This document shows, in pieces, positions 33,752 through 42,880 of a DNA stretch of 64,000 bases. The stretch is taken from the NCBI RefSeq assembly GCF_900119165.1, contig NZ_FPJG01000006.1, positions 1,984,001 through 2,048,000 of the forward strand. Reading direction: 5' to 3'. Below the pieces are notes generated by a model. The model did no database searches, was not told the origin of the DNA, and worked only from the letters and a program-made list of their open reading frames with translations. Position numbers and translations under genes: made by a program. Position 1 is the stretch's first letter; every line of letters begins with the position of its first letter. This DNA is from Amycolatopsis australiensis (GTDB lineage: Bacteria > Actinomycetota > Actinomycetes > Mycobacteriales > Pseudonocardiaceae).

Positions 33752-34552
33752 ATGAGCGAGCATGCCGCACTACTCGACGTCGCGCGCGAAGCCGTGGCGA
33801 AGGCGACCGAGATCGTCCGGTCGCGTCCCCGTTTTTCCGTTTCCGCGAAAGGTGATCGCGACCTGGTGACCGACGTCGACACGGCGGTCGAGGACGCGCT
33901 GCGGGAGTTCCTCACCGCCGAGACGCCGGAGATCGGCGTGCTCGGCGAAGAGCGCGGCCGCAGCGGCGACGGCGGCGGCCGCTGGTGGGCGCTCGACCCG
34001 ATCGACGGCACCGCGAACTTCGCCCGCGGAATTCCGCTCTGCGGGATTTCCCTGGCACTGGTCGACGGCGAGCACAGCGCGGTCGCCGCGATCGCGCTGC
34101 CGTATCTCGGCGTCACGTACACCGCCGCGCGCGGCGAAGGTGCTTTCGCGAACGGAGAGCGCGTCGGCGCGTCGAACGCGACGGAGTTGCCGGAAGCGAT
34201 GATCGCCGTCGGCGACTTCGCGATCGGGCGGCTCGCCGAGGAGAAGAACGAGACGCGCCTGCGGCTGCTTTCGGATCTCGGCGCGCGGGCGCAGAAGATC
34301 CGGATGCTCGGCACGGCGGCGATCGACCTCGCCTGGGTGGCGGACGGAAAGCTCGACGCCGCACTGATCTTGTCCAACAATCCGTGGGACACCATGGCCG
34401 GCGTGCTCCTCGTCCGCGAAGCGGGTGGAGCCGTCATCGACCACGACGGCAGCGAGCACACGGTCGGTTCTTCGTCGACGATCGCCGTCGCCGCGGGACT
34501 GCGCAAGGAGATCGTGGACGCACTTGATCGCGCGCACGCGGTTGTTCGTTAA
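33752..34552 (+). CDS. Inositol monophosphatase family phosphatase
   Basis: 266 residues. Li+-sensitive phosphatase fold: Glu in LGEERGRSG, metal-binding LDPIDGTANFARGIPL (Asp-Pro-Ile-Asp-Gly-Thr), and the C-terminal NNPWDTMAGVLLVREAGG with the third metal Asp. Substrates of bacterial members are inositol-1-phosphate, histidinol phosphate or fructose-1,6-bisphosphate; no feature decides. It is divergent from the creatininase gene across only 28 bp. A link to the CDP-alcohol pathway (inositol supply) is possible but not shown. Confidence 0.88.
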   Translation: MSEHAALLDVAREAVAKATEIVRSRPRFSVSAKGDRDLVTDVDTAVEDALREFLTAETPEIGVLGEERGRSGDGGGRWWALDPIDGTANFARGIPLCGISLALVDGEHSAVAAIALPYLGVTYTAARGEGAFANGERVGASNATELPEAMIAVGDFAIGRLAEEKNETRLRLLSDLGARAQKIRMLGTAAIDLAWVADGKLDAALILSNNPWDTMAGVLLVREAGGAVIDHDGSEHTVGSSSTIAVAAGLRKEIVDALDRAHAVVR

Positions 34553-34692
34553 GATTCCGGGTACCCGGGTGGGCGGCACCACAGCAGGCGATTGCGCTGC
34601 CCGCGCAAGGTTTTCGGTTACGTTGGTACCGGCCGGCGGGTGATACTGGCATGCCGGCCGGATCTCGTCGGCACACTTGGTGAGAATGGTGG

Positions 34693-36174
34693 ATGCTCGT
34701 GGAAAGTCGCCGGATCCGCGATCGGTACCGGCTGCTCGAGCCGATCGGCGGCGGGGCGATGGGCACCGTCTGGCGCGCCCAGGACGAGATGCTCGATCGC
34801 ACGGTGGCGATCAAGGAGCTCGTGCTGCCGCACGACCACGACGAGCACCGCACCGAAGAGGCGAAGAACCGCGCGATGCGCGAAGCGCGGATCGCCGCCC
34901 GGCTGCAGCATTCCCACGCGATCACGGTGTTCGCCGTCCTCGAGGAGGAGGACCGGCCGTGGTTGATCATGGAGTACCTGCCGTCGAAAAGTTTCGCGGT
35001 CCTCGTCCGCGAGGAGCCGACCACGGTGGACGACGCCATCCGCGTCGGCGCGCAGATCAGCTCGGCACTGGCCGGCGCGCACCGCGCCGGGATCGTGCAC
35101 CGCGACGTGAAGCCGGCGAACATCCTCGTCTCCGAGGACGGCACGGCGAAGATCACCGACTTCGGCATCTCCCGCGCGATCGGTGACGTCAAGCTGACGG
35201 CCACCGGCGAGATCGCCGGCACGCCCGCGTTCCTCGCGCCCGAGGTGGCCCGCGGGGAGGACGCGAGCTTCGCCGCCGACGTCTTCTCGCTCGGCGCCAC
35301 GCTGTACGCCGCCGTCGAGGGCCAGTCGCCGTACGGCACGGCCGACAACCCGATCGCGTTGCTCTACAAGGCCTCCAGCGGCGAGATCGTGCCGCCGGAG
35401 AAGGCGGGCAGGCTGACCCCGCTGCTGCTGCGGATGCTCGCCTCCGATCCGGCCGGGCGGCCCTCGATGGACGAGGTCGAGCAGGAGCTGCGTGCGATGC
35501 TCCCGGACGCGGAACCCGGCTCGTCGGTCCTCGCGGCGACGATCCCGGAGACCGAGGCGCCTGCGGTGGCCGCCCTGCCGACGGTGCCGGCCACCGCCGG
35601 CGCGCCGATGGCCGGGGAGGTCGCCGCGGTGACGCCGGGCGCCCGCAAGGGCCTGATCGCCGTCGGCGCGGGCGCGGCGCTGCTGTGCGTCGCGGTCGTC
35701 GTGGCGATCTTGCTGGTCGTGCGCCAGAGACCGCCGCAGGACAACGCCGCCCCGCCACCGTCGCCGCAGCCGTCGTCCTCGGCTTCCGTGACGCCTTCAC
35801 CCTCGGCTTCGCCTTCGCCGTCCCCCTCGCCGACGCCCACGACCTCCACGCCGCCGACGCAGCCCACGGTCTCGACCGTGGCCTCGGCGAAGACCGCGGC
35901 GGACGCCCTCAAGGGCTACTACGCACTCCTGCCGAGCAACCCCGCGGAGGCGTGGAAGCTGCTCACGGACAACTTCAAGGCTTCCCGCCACCAGACGTAC
36001 GAGACGTACAGGGACTTCTGGGGGCGGTACCGGTCGGTCGAGGTGAGCAACGTGAAGGAGGCCGGCCCGAACCGGGTCACCGCGCACGTCACCTACGACG
36101 GCGGAAACGGCGAGAACGACACTTTCACCATGGTCCAGGTGAACGGCGTTTGGATGATTGACGGCCAGGGCTGA
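34693..36174 (+). CDS. Transmembrane Ser/Thr protein kinase
   Basis: 493 residues. Kinase domain at 10-270: glycine loop IGGGAMGTVW, Lys41 in VAIKEL, HRDVKPANIL, DFGISRAIGD and APEVARGEDASFAADVFSLG. One membrane helix lies at about 320-342 (LIAVGAGAALLCVAVVVAIL), followed by a Pro/Ser/Thr linker and an extracellular module of about 95 residues (ADALKGYYALLPSNPAEAWK to the C-terminus) like NTF2-type folds. It senses an external signal and phosphorylates cytoplasmic proteins, as PknB/PknD-type kinases do. A 140-bp promoter region precedes it. The start MLVESRRIRD was chosen as the ATG nearest the domain. Confidence 0.92.
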   Translation: MLVESRRIRDRYRLLEPIGGGAMGTVWRAQDEMLDRTVAIKELVLPHDHDEHRTEEAKNRAMREARIAARLQHSHAITVFAVLEEEDRPWLIMEYLPSKSFAVLVREEPTTVDDAIRVGAQISSALAGAHRAGIVHRDVKPANILVSEDGTAKITDFGISRAIGDVKLTATGEIAGTPAFLAPEVARGEDASFAADVFSLGATLYAAVEGQSPYGTADNPIALLYKASSGEIVPPEKAGRLTPLLLRMLASDPAGRPSMDEVEQELRAMLPDAEPGSSVLAATIPETEAPAVAALPTVPATAGAPMAGEVAAVTPGARKGLIAVGAGAALLCVAVVVAILLVVRQRPPQDNAAPPPSPQPSSSASVTPSPSASPSPSPSPTPTTSTPPTQPTVSTVASAKTAADALKGYYALLPSNPAEAWKLLTDNFKASRHQTYETYRDFWGRYRSVEVSNVKEAGPNRVTAHVTYDGGNGENDTFTMVQVNGVWMIDGQG

Positions 36175-36242
36175 ACCTTCGCGCGTCCGGCCGCGTGTGA
36201 CGGGTGAGCCGTCCCGCCGTCGATCCCGCTGGAGGTTGAGCG

Positions 36243-37319
36243 ATGAGGCCTGCCGACCCGATGGTGTTCATCCTCCCGGCCGCACCGCCGGACAGCGACA
36301 CCTACGACAAGCGGATGTGCCAGAACCTGCCCGCCGTCGGCCAGCCCGTGCTGGAGCTGCCGATCGCCGGTGACTGGCCGGAGCCCGGCGCGACGGCCCG
36401 GCGGCGCCTGGCGCGGTCGCTGGCCGCGCTGCCGGATCGGACGGTCGTGCTGCTCGACGGCGTGGTCGCGGCCGGCGTGCCGGAGATCGTCGTCCCGCAC
36501 GCGCGGCGGCTGCGGCTGGCCGTGCTCGTGCACCAGGCACTGGCGGACGAGCCCGGTCTCGACCCGGCGCACGCGGCGGAGCTGGACGCGGCCGAGCGCG
36601 AGACGCTGCGGATGGCCGGGATGGTCGTCGCCACGAGCCCGTGGCTCGCGCGGTTGCTGATCGACCGCCACGACCTGGACCCGGGCCGCGTCTACGTCGC
36701 CAAGCCCGGCACCGACGCGGCCCCGCTGGCGGCCGGCGCCGACGGCGTCTCCCGGCTGCTGTGCGTCGGCGACGTCACCCGCCGCAACGGCCAGGACGTG
36801 CTGGTCCAGGCCCTCGGCGAGGTCGGCCACCTCGCGCTGTCCTGCGTCGTGGTCGGCTCGCTCCAGGCGGACCCGGCGTACGTCGACGAGCTGAACTGGT
36901 CGATCGAGCGGCTCGGCCTCGGCGGCCGGATCACGCTCGCCGGTGACGCCGTCGACCTCGGCGCCGCCTACAACGCCGCCGACCTGCTGGTGCTGCCGGC
37001 GCGCGCGGCGACGTCCGGCATGTTCGTCGCCCAGGCGCTGGCCCGCGGCATCCCGGTGCTGGCCGCCGAGGTCGGCGGGATGTACGACGCGCTGGGGGTC
37101 GACGCCGACGGCGAGATGCCGGGCCTGCTCGTCGAGCCGGACGACCCGTTCGCGCTGGCCGACGCGCTGCACCGCTGGTACGCCGACGCCGAGCTGCGCC
37201 GGTCGCTGCGCACCGCGGCGCTGGGCCGGGGCAGCGCGCTGGAGGAGTGGGACGTCGCCGCGCGGCGGCTCACCCAGGCGCTGTCGAGGCTCGCGTCCGA
37301 ACCCCGCATCGTCGCCTGA
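36243..37319 (+). CDS. GT4-type glycosyltransferase, paralogue of 29518-30585
   Basis: 358 residues from ATG 36243. It shares the first paralogue's architecture and many stretches: YDKRMCQNLPAVGQPVLELP, VVLLDGVVAAGVPEIVVPHA, LLCVGDVTRRNGQDVLVQAL and ARGIPVLAAEVGG. The donor-domain glutamate region differs (ARAATSGMFVAQALARG has Ala-Thr-Ser for Glu-Thr-Tyr), so donor or activity may differ. It follows the kinase by 68 bp. Being 6 kb from the operon copy, it may act on the same product in a second sugar addition, which is inference. Confidence 0.82.
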   Translation: MRPADPMVFILPAAPPDSDTYDKRMCQNLPAVGQPVLELPIAGDWPEPGATARRRLARSLAALPDRTVVLLDGVVAAGVPEIVVPHARRLRLAVLVHQALADEPGLDPAHAAELDAAERETLRMAGMVVATSPWLARLLIDRHDLDPGRVYVAKPGTDAAPLAAGADGVSRLLCVGDVTRRNGQDVLVQALGEVGHLALSCVVVGSLQADPAYVDELNWSIERLGLGGRITLAGDAVDLGAAYNAADLLVLPARAATSGMFVAQALARGIPVLAAEVGGMYDALGVDADGEMPGLLVEPDDPFALADALHRWYADAELRRSLRTAALGRGSALEEWDVAARRLTQALSRLASEPRIVA

Positions 37320-37359
37320 CGGCCTTGCCGGAGTGCTGAGAATCCACGAATCTGGCGCG

Positions 37360-37905
37360 ATGGCGCCCCAGTCTCCGCGGCCCGACCGCCACCTCGACTC
37401 CGAACGCGGGTTCCTCGAAGTCGCCGGGCGCGACCCGGACCGCCCGCTGCGCGACCAGCTGCTCGGCTTCCGCGACCTCGTGTCGGCCGACATGGACTGG
37501 GCCGACAGCCGGAAGCGGCGGTTCCGGCGGCGGGCGTCGGTGGTGCGCGTGGCCGCGCTGCTGCTCACCGCGGCGTCGACCGTGGTGCTCGGCATCCAGG
37601 AGATCCCGGCGCGGGCGTCGATCGCGCTGCCGATGGTCGCGCTGGTCACCGTGCTCACCGGGCTCGAGACGTTCTTCAACTGGCGCTCGCGCTGGGTGCT
37701 GATGGAGGAGACGCGCTACAACCTGAACCGGATCCGCGACGAGATGGACTACTACATCGTCGGGACGCCGACGGCCGAGCTGAGCCGCGAGCGGCTGCAG
37801 GAGTTCTTCGACCGCCACCAGACGACCTGGGCCGACGCCAGCCGCCGGTGGATCGAGTTCCGCAGGCTCGACCGGCCACCGCAGTCGCCGGAAATCCGCG
37901 CCTGA
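37360..37905 (+). CDS. DUF4231 (SLATT-like) membrane protein
   Basis: 181 residues from ATG 37360; GTG 37333 is an alternative. Two membrane helices lie near 62-100 (VVRVAALLLTAASTVVLGIQ, then ASIALPMVALVTVLTGLETF), followed by FFNWRSRWVLMEETRYNLNR and a C-terminal helix-rich domain FFDRHQTTWADASRRWIEFR. SLATT/DUF4231 proteins occur as membrane effectors in some nucleotide-triggered defence systems, but also alone, as here. No sensor or synthase partner is adjacent, so no defence role is claimed. Confidence 0.78.
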   Translation: MAPQSPRPDRHLDSERGFLEVAGRDPDRPLRDQLLGFRDLVSADMDWADSRKRRFRRRASVVRVAALLLTAASTVVLGIQEIPARASIALPMVALVTVLTGLETFFNWRSRWVLMEETRYNLNRIRDEMDYYIVGTPTAELSRERLQEFFDRHQTTWADASRRWIEFRRLDRPPQSPEIRA

Positions 37906-37943
37906 GCCGATTCCTTTCGCCGTCCGCGCCGGTCGGCAAGAGT

Positions 37944-38867
37944 GTGGACGTGGATTTCGAGCCGTACCGGCGTGAACTGCTGGCGCACTGCTACCGCATG
38001 CTCGGCACGCCCGACGAGGCCGAGGACGTCGTGCAGGAGACCTACCTGCGCGCGTTGCGGGCGTACGACCGTTTCGAGGGCCGCGCGTCGCTGCGCTCGT
38101 GGCTCTACCGCATCGCGACGAACGCGTGCCTCACCGCGCTGGAGCAGCGGCGACGGCGGCCGCTGCCGTCCGGGCTGGGCGCGCCGTCGGCCGATCCGGA
38201 CGCCCCGCCGATCCCGGCCGAACCGGGCGACGCCTGGCCGCGGCCGATCCCGGACGCGCTGGTCACGCCGGAGTCCGCCGACCCGGCGGCGATCGCGGTG
38301 GCCCGCGACGGCGTCCGGCTCGCGCTGATCGCGGGGTTGCAGCTGCTGCCGCCGCGGCAGCGGGCGGTGCTGATCCTGCGTGAGGTGCTGGCGTTCCCGG
38401 CGGCCGAGGTCGCGGAGATGCTCGGCACGTCGGTGGCGGCCGTGAAGAGCACCCTCCAGCGGGCGCGGGCCCGGCTCGGCTCGGCGGCGGAGGTCGGCGA
38501 GCCGACCGAGCCCGAGCAGCGCGCCCTGCTGGACCGGTACATGAGCGCGTTCATGAACTCGGACCTCGCGGCGCTGGAGCAGGTGCTGCGCGACGACGCC
38601 GTGATCGAGCCGGTCCCGTCCCGGACGTGGTTCACCGGAAAGCGGACTTGCGTCGCATTCTTGCGACACGTAATGGGCGAGCCGGGCGAGTGGCGGATGA
38701 CGCCGGCCCGCGCGAACGGCCAGCCCGCGGCGGCGGTCCGGTACCGCGGCGAGCCGTTCGGCGTGGCGGTGCTGACGGTGGCGCAGGGCGGCATCGCCCG
38801 CATCACCGTCTTCGGCTTCCCCGACCTGGTGGCACGGTTCGAGCCTGCCGCGGCTGGTCGTGAGTGA
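37944..38867 (+). CDS. ECF sigma factor with C-terminal SnoaL-like domain (SigG/SigJ type)
   Basis: 307 residues from GTG 37944 (GTG 37950 is equally possible). Sigma region 2: LAHCYRMLGTPDEAEDVVQE, TYLRALRAYDRFEGRASLRS, WLYRIATNACLTALEQRRRR. Region 4: LLPPRQRAVLILREVLAFPA, then AEVAEMLGTSVAAVKSTLQR. The last 130 residues form a SnoaL/NTF2-like domain (YMSAFMNSDLAALEQVLRDD) that replaces an anti-sigma partner in these groups and tunes activity. It ends in the strong hairpin at 38856. Targets unknown. Confidence 0.9.
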   Translation: MDVDFEPYRRELLAHCYRMLGTPDEAEDVVQETYLRALRAYDRFEGRASLRSWLYRIATNACLTALEQRRRRPLPSGLGAPSADPDAPPIPAEPGDAWPRPIPDALVTPESADPAAIAVARDGVRLALIAGLQLLPPRQRAVLILREVLAFPAAEVAEMLGTSVAAVKSTLQRARARLGSAAEVGEPTEPEQRALLDRYMSAFMNSDLAALEQVLRDDAVIEPVPSRTWFTGKRTCVAFLRHVMGEPGEWRMTPARANGQPAAAVRYRGEPFGVAVLTVAQGGIARITVFGFPDLVARFEPAAAGRE

Positions 38868-38903
38868 GAAACAGGGTTGGCACCCTGCTTCTCACTCACG
38901 ACC
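38856..38903. terminator. Strong bidirectional terminator
   Basis: 22-bp arms (38856-38877 and 38882-38903) with one mismatch around TGGC. It includes the stop of the sigma factor gene (TGA at 38865) and ends just before the convergent GH92 gene's end. Confidence 0.9.
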
Positions 38904-38906
38904 GGG

Positions 38907-41900
38907 TCAGGCCAGGGTGAGCGCGTAGATCTCCACCCGCGGGTCGTTCGGCAGGCTCAGCGACTGCAGCGTCTTGCCGCCGTCGAGGGTCGCCGAGATG
39001 CCGAACAGCCGGACCGGCGGGCCGTCCACGCCGCTGCCCGCCTTGATGCGGTGCGGCATGTCGAGGACCACCGACGAGCCCGAGCCCGCCCAGTCGGCGA
39101 AGGTCAGGGCGAGGTCGGCGCTCGTGCCGTCCGTGTAGTGCGCGGTCACCGTCGTCGACACCGGGCCGTTGTGCGACGACCCGACGATCCGCAGCGCGGT
39201 GTGCTGTCCCGCCGGGAGCAGCAGCGACTGGCCGCGGGCTTCGACGAAGTTCGCCGCCGTTCCCGAGGGGTCCGGTGCCGCGTACGTGACGCCGTCCCAC
39301 GTCACCGGGCCCGGCGGCGGCAACAGCGCAGCGTCGTAGCTCCAGCCGCTGCCGTCGAAGTTGCCCTCGGTCGAGGCCGCGACCGTCGCCGTTCCGTCGT
39401 GGTTGCGGTCACGGCCCAGGTCGACCGCGCACTGCGGCCCGGAGGTGGCACACGCCGAAGGTGTCCGGACCTCGACCGAAGCCGGCCGCGTGACGCTGTT
39501 CGCGCCCAGTCCGTCCACCTTGACCTGGACCGGATAGGTGCCGAGCGCGGTCCCGGCGGGCACGGTCACCGTGATCGGCACGGTCTGCTGCACCGGCAGC
39601 CGTCCGGACCAGATCAGCTTCAGCCGGTCGGCCTGCACCTTCCAGCCGTCCGGCGCGGTCGCCGAAACCGTCACCGGCTGCAGGCCCGGGTTCTGCGCGA
39701 GAACGTCCAGGTCGAGATGCACCTGCTGCGCCGCGCCGGCCGGGATCACCACGGACGTCTGCCGCAGTGACGCGTCGACGTGCCGCCGCAGGTCGCCGAC
39801 GGCGTTGTTCACCGACGGCGGCTCGCTCGTCGTGCCCCACGCCGACGGCTTCGACCCCAGCTGGTGGTTCAGGGTTCCGCCGTGCGCGATGGCGGCCCAG
39901 TCCAGCGAGGTCTGCCGGACGTCGCGGCCGTTGAGCGACACGCTCTGGATGTACCGGTTGGTGTCGCTCGCGCCCGGCGCGTTCACGGTGAGCGTGCCGC
40001 CCTGCGCGCGGCCGTACTGTCCGATCCGGACGGTCGCCGACTCGAACTGCGGGCTCGACAGCGCGAGGAAGTTCGCGCCGCTCATCGTGGGGTACAGCCC
40101 GAGCGACGAGAAGACGTACCAGGCGGACATCGTGCCGAGGTCGTCGTTGCCGGTCATGCCGTCCGGGCCGGTGGTGAACAGCGTCATCGCCGCGCGGACG
40201 ACGGTCGCCGTCTTCGCCGGCGCGCCCGCCCACAGGTACATGTACGGCGCGAGCAGGTCGGGCTCGTTGTTCGGGTTGTACGTCGCCTTGCCGTAGTAGT
40301 CGTACGGGCTGGCGATCCAGTCCTTTCGGGCGGTGCCGGCCGGGTCCTTCAGCAGGTTGCCGTAGGCGAAGAAGTCGTCGAGCCGCTTCTCGGTCGCCGG
40401 CTTGCCGCCCATCAGCGAGACGAGCCCGGCCGGGTCCTGCGGCACGAGCCACTGGTACTGGTAGGCGCCGCCTTCGTGGAACTGGTGGTCGGCGTCGACC
40501 GGGTTGTACGGCGTCAGCCAGGTGCCCTCGGTGGTGCGTGGGCGGAACTGGCCGATCGAAGAGTCCCAGAGATTCTTGTACCACTGGCCGCGGTCGGCGA
40601 ACATCTTCGCGTCGGCCTGGTGGCCGAGGCCACGGGCCATCAGCGCGAGGGCCGCGTCGGCCGCCGAGTACTCCATGGTCGCCGACGCCGGGTGCTCGCA
40701 GTCGTTGTCGCCGCCCTTGGCCGCGCAGTCCGTGCCGAGCGTCAACCCGCTCGGGATGTAGCCGCGGTCGTTGTAGAAGTTCACGCCGGAGCGGCCGTTG
40801 TACGGCGAATCGGCGGGCGGCGTGCTCGTCGCGTTCTTCTTGAGCAGCGCGTACGCCTCTTCTTCGTGCCCGGCGAGCAGGCCCTTCGACCACGCTTCGA
40901 CGAGGAACGGCGTCACCGGGTCGCCGGTCATGATGTTGGTTTCACTCTCGGCCAGCGCCCAGCGCGGCAGCCACCCGCCGTCGCGGCCGATGGCCACGAC
41001 CGACAGCGCGACGTCTCGCGCGACCTGCGGTTCGAGCAGTTCGAGGAGCTGGTTCTGCGGCCGGTAGGTGTCCCACAGCGAGAAGTTCTGGTACGGCGTG
41101 TAGCCGCTCGCGGTGTGCACCTTGCCGTCGAAGCCGGTGTAGCTCCCGTCGGTGTCGCCGGCCAGGTTCGGGTGCAGCTGCGCGTGGTAGAGCGCGGTGT
41201 AGAACGCCGTCTGCCGCTCGGTCGTGCCCCCGGCGATCTTGATGGCACCGAGCTTGTCGGCCCACTGCTGGTGCAGCGCGGCGCGGGTGGCGTCGAAGTC
41301 GTAGCTGTCGTGCGTTTCGGCGGCCAGGTTCTTCCGCGCGCCGTCGAGGCCGGTGTAGGACAGGCCGACCTTGAGCACGACGTCGTGGTCGGTCGTGGCG
41401 TCGAAGCTCGCCCAGGCGCCGTTGCTGCCGGTACCCGCGGCGTCGCGGCTGCCCGGCGTGCGCGCCGACCCGCGCCAGGTGCCGAACGAGCTGAACGGCC
41501 GGTCGAAGGTGGCGGTGAAGTAGACGGTGTGCTCGTCGTGCCCGGCGCAGAACCCGCCGGCGCGGACGCGGCCTTCGAGGGTGCGGTCGCCGACGACGTG
41601 GATCTCGGAGTCCTTGACGGACTGGTTGGCCTGGCCGGTGTTGAACAGGACGTTCGCCTGCCCGGTCGCGGGGAAGGTGTAGCGCTGCCAGCCGGTGCGC
41701 GCGGTGGCCGTCAGCTCGGCGTCGATGCCGTACTTCTTCAGGCCGACGCGGTAGTAGCCGGGTTCGGCGTGCTCGTCGTCGTGGCTGTATTCGGACCTGT
41801 AGGCGTTCTTGTCAACGTTGTCGACAGCTCCGGTCGTCGGCATGACCGGCAGCTCGCCCATGACGCCGCAGCCGACGCCGGACAGGTGTGTCTGGCTGAA

Positions 41901-42149
41901 GCCGTAGATCGCGTTCTGCAGGTAGTCGTAGCCGCCCTGGCCACCGGTGTCCGGGCTGACCTGCACCATGCCGAAGGGCGCGCTCGCGCCGGGGAACGTG
42001 TTGCCGAAGTTCTGCGTGCCGACGAACGGGTTGACCAGGCTCACCGGATCCGCCGTCGCCGGCGCCGCCTGGGCCACGGCGGGCGCCAGGCCGGCGACCA
42101 CCACCCCGGCGGCCACCGCGGCGGCCATCCGTCTGCTCTGCGACCACAT
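38907..42149 (-). CDS. Secreted GH92 glycosidase (alpha-mannosidase type)
   Basis: 1080 residues from ATG 42149 (CTGGAGG upstream). A signal peptide (MAAAVAAGVVVAGLAPAVAQ then AAPA) is followed by the GH92 domain: VNPFVGTQNFGNTFPGASAP, FSQTHLSGVGCGVMGELPVM, and the catalytic region with GNDDLGTMSAWYVFSSLGLY. A NEW3-type domain (VTVSATAPDGWKVQ) and a C-terminal jelly-roll carbohydrate-binding-like domain follow. GH92 enzymes are calcium-dependent and release mannose from alpha-mannans or N-glycans outside the cell. The palindrome 18 bp upstream suggests LacI-type control by the sugar. Confidence 0.9.
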   Translation of the reverse strand: MWSQSRRMAAAVAAGVVVAGLAPAVAQAAPATADPVSLVNPFVGTQNFGNTFPGASAPFGMVQVSPDTGGQGGYDYLQNAIYGFSQTHLSGVGCGVMGELPVMPTTGAVDNVDKNAYRSEYSHDDEHAEPGYYRVGLKKYGIDAELTATARTGWQRYTFPATGQANVLFNTGQANQSVKDSEIHVVGDRTLEGRVRAGGFCAGHDEHTVYFTATFDRPFSSFGTWRGSARTPGSRDAAGTGSNGAWASFDATTDHDVVLKVGLSYTGLDGARKNLAAETHDSYDFDATRAALHQQWADKLGAIKIAGGTTERQTAFYTALYHAQLHPNLAGDTDGSYTGFDGKVHTASGYTPYQNFSLWDTYRPQNQLLELLEPQVARDVALSVVAIGRDGGWLPRWALAESETNIMTGDPVTPFLVEAWSKGLLAGHEEEAYALLKKNATSTPPADSPYNGRSGVNFYNDRGYIPSGLTLGTDCAAKGGDNDCEHPASATMEYSAADAALALMARGLGHQADAKMFADRGQWYKNLWDSSIGQFRPRTTEGTWLTPYNPVDADHQFHEGGAYQYQWLVPQDPAGLVSLMGGKPATEKRLDDFFAYGNLLKDPAGTARKDWIASPYDYYGKATYNPNNEPDLLAPYMYLWAGAPAKTATVVRAAMTLFTTGPDGMTGNDDLGTMSAWYVFSSLGLYPTMSGANFLALSSPQFESATVRIGQYGRAQGGTLTVNAPGASDTNRYIQSVSLNGRDVRQTSLDWAAIAHGGTLNHQLGSKPSAWGTTSEPPSVNNAVGDLRRHVDASLRQTSVVIPAGAAQQVHLDLDVLAQNPGLQPVTVSATAPDGWKVQADRLKLIWSGRLPVQQTVPITVTVPAGTALGTYPVQVKVDGLGANSVTRPASVEVRTPSACATSGPQCAVDLGRDRNHDGTATVAASTEGNFDGSGWSYDAALLPPPGPVTWDGVTYAAPDPSGTAANFVEARGQSLLLPAGQHTALRIVGSSHNGPVSTTVTAHYTDGTSADLALTFADWAGSGSSVVLDMPHRIKAGSGVDGPPVRLFGISATLDGGKTLQSLSLPNDPRVEIYALTLA

Positions 42150-42167
42150 GGGCGCACCTCCAGGAGA

Positions 42168-42181
42168 TGACAACGTTGTCA
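42168..42181. promoter_or_regulatory. Perfect 14-bp palindrome upstream of GH92, probable LacI-type operator
   Basis: TGACAACGTTGTCA lies 18 bp upstream of the GH92 start, between it and its ribosome site region. This matches the central-CG palindromes used by LacI-family repressors of glycosidase genes in actinomycetes. No lacI gene is adjacent, so the regulator must be elsewhere. Confidence 0.75.
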
Positions 42182-42256
42182 AAAGCGGACCGGGGATCGG
42201 GTCCGCGGTCGGTGTGCAGCTTTCCACCTGGATGCGCGTTTGAGAAGACCCGCGGT

Positions 42257-42880
42257 TCAGTCCAGCAGCCGCTGTTCCTTGGCCACGGCGACCGCCCCGG
42301 CGCGGGTGTCGACGCCGAGCTTGGCGTAGATGCGGCTCAGGTGGGTCTTGACGGTGGCTTCGCTGATGAACAGCGCACGGGCGATCTCGCGGTTGCCGAG
42401 TCCCTGGGCGAGCTGGCGGAGGATGTCGCGCTCGCGGCCGGTGAGGGCCGGGCGCGGGGCACGCAGCTGGGCCATCATGCGGTCGGCGACCGGCGGGGAC
42501 ACGGCGGTGCGGCCGGCCGCGGCCGCCTCGATCGCCGCGTACAGCTCGCCGGCCGACCCGGCCTTGAGGAGGTAACCGGTGGCGCCCGCGGCGATGGCGC
42601 GGCTGATGTCCGCGTCGGTGTCGTAGGTCGTCAGGACGAGGATCCGCGGCGCGCCGGGGCCGCCGCGGATCCGGCGCGTGGCCTCGATCCCGTCGATCCC
42701 GGCGCCGAGCTGGATGTCCATCAGGACGACGTCCGGCGCGACGACCGCGGCGGCCGCGACGGCTTCCTCCCCGGTCGCCGCCTCGGCGACGACCTCGACG
42801 CCGTCCGCGCCCGCCAGCAGGGCACGCAGGCCGGCGCGCACGACGGCGTGGTCGTCGCAGACGAGGACGCGGATGCTCAC
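42257..42880 (-). CDS. NarL/LuxR-type response regulator (SenR-like)
   Basis: 207 residues from GTG 42880. Receiver domain: VLVCDDHAVVRAGLRALL, phospho-acceptor Asp55 in VVLMDIQLG, and LVLTTYDTDADISRAIAAGA. C-terminal LuxR helix-turn-helix: LTGRERDILRQLAQGLGNRE, IARALFISEATVKTHLSRIY. Its start overlaps the kinase stop by four bases. Together with the divergent HbpS-like gene the layout matches the SenS-SenR-HbpS redox/haem sensing system known in Streptomyces, where SenR controls haem and peroxide defence genes. Confidence 0.9.
   Translation of the reverse strand: MSIRVLVCDDHAVVRAGLRALLAGADGVEVVAEAATGEEAVAAAAVVAPDVVLMDIQLGAGIDGIEATRRIRGGPGAPRILVLTTYDTDADISRAIAAGATGYLLKAGSAGELYAAIEAAAAGRTAVSPPVADRMMAQLRAPRPALTGRERDILRQLAQGLGNREIARALFISEATVKTHLSRIYAKLGVDTRAGAVAVAKEQRLLD

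Noticed and set aside
37360..37905. Defence role for the DUF4231 protein
   Set aside because: SLATT-type effectors need a sensor or nucleotide synthase partner, and none is encoded next to it.
41809..41826. Second AACGTT-centred near-palindrome inside GH92
   Set aside because: It is within the coding region, imperfect, and explained by the codons; only the upstream copy is positioned as an operator.
39780..42170. 796-codon plus-strand frame opposite GH92
   Set aside because: Antisense shadow in high-GC DNA; the minus strand shows a signal peptide and GH92 motifs, the plus strand shows none.
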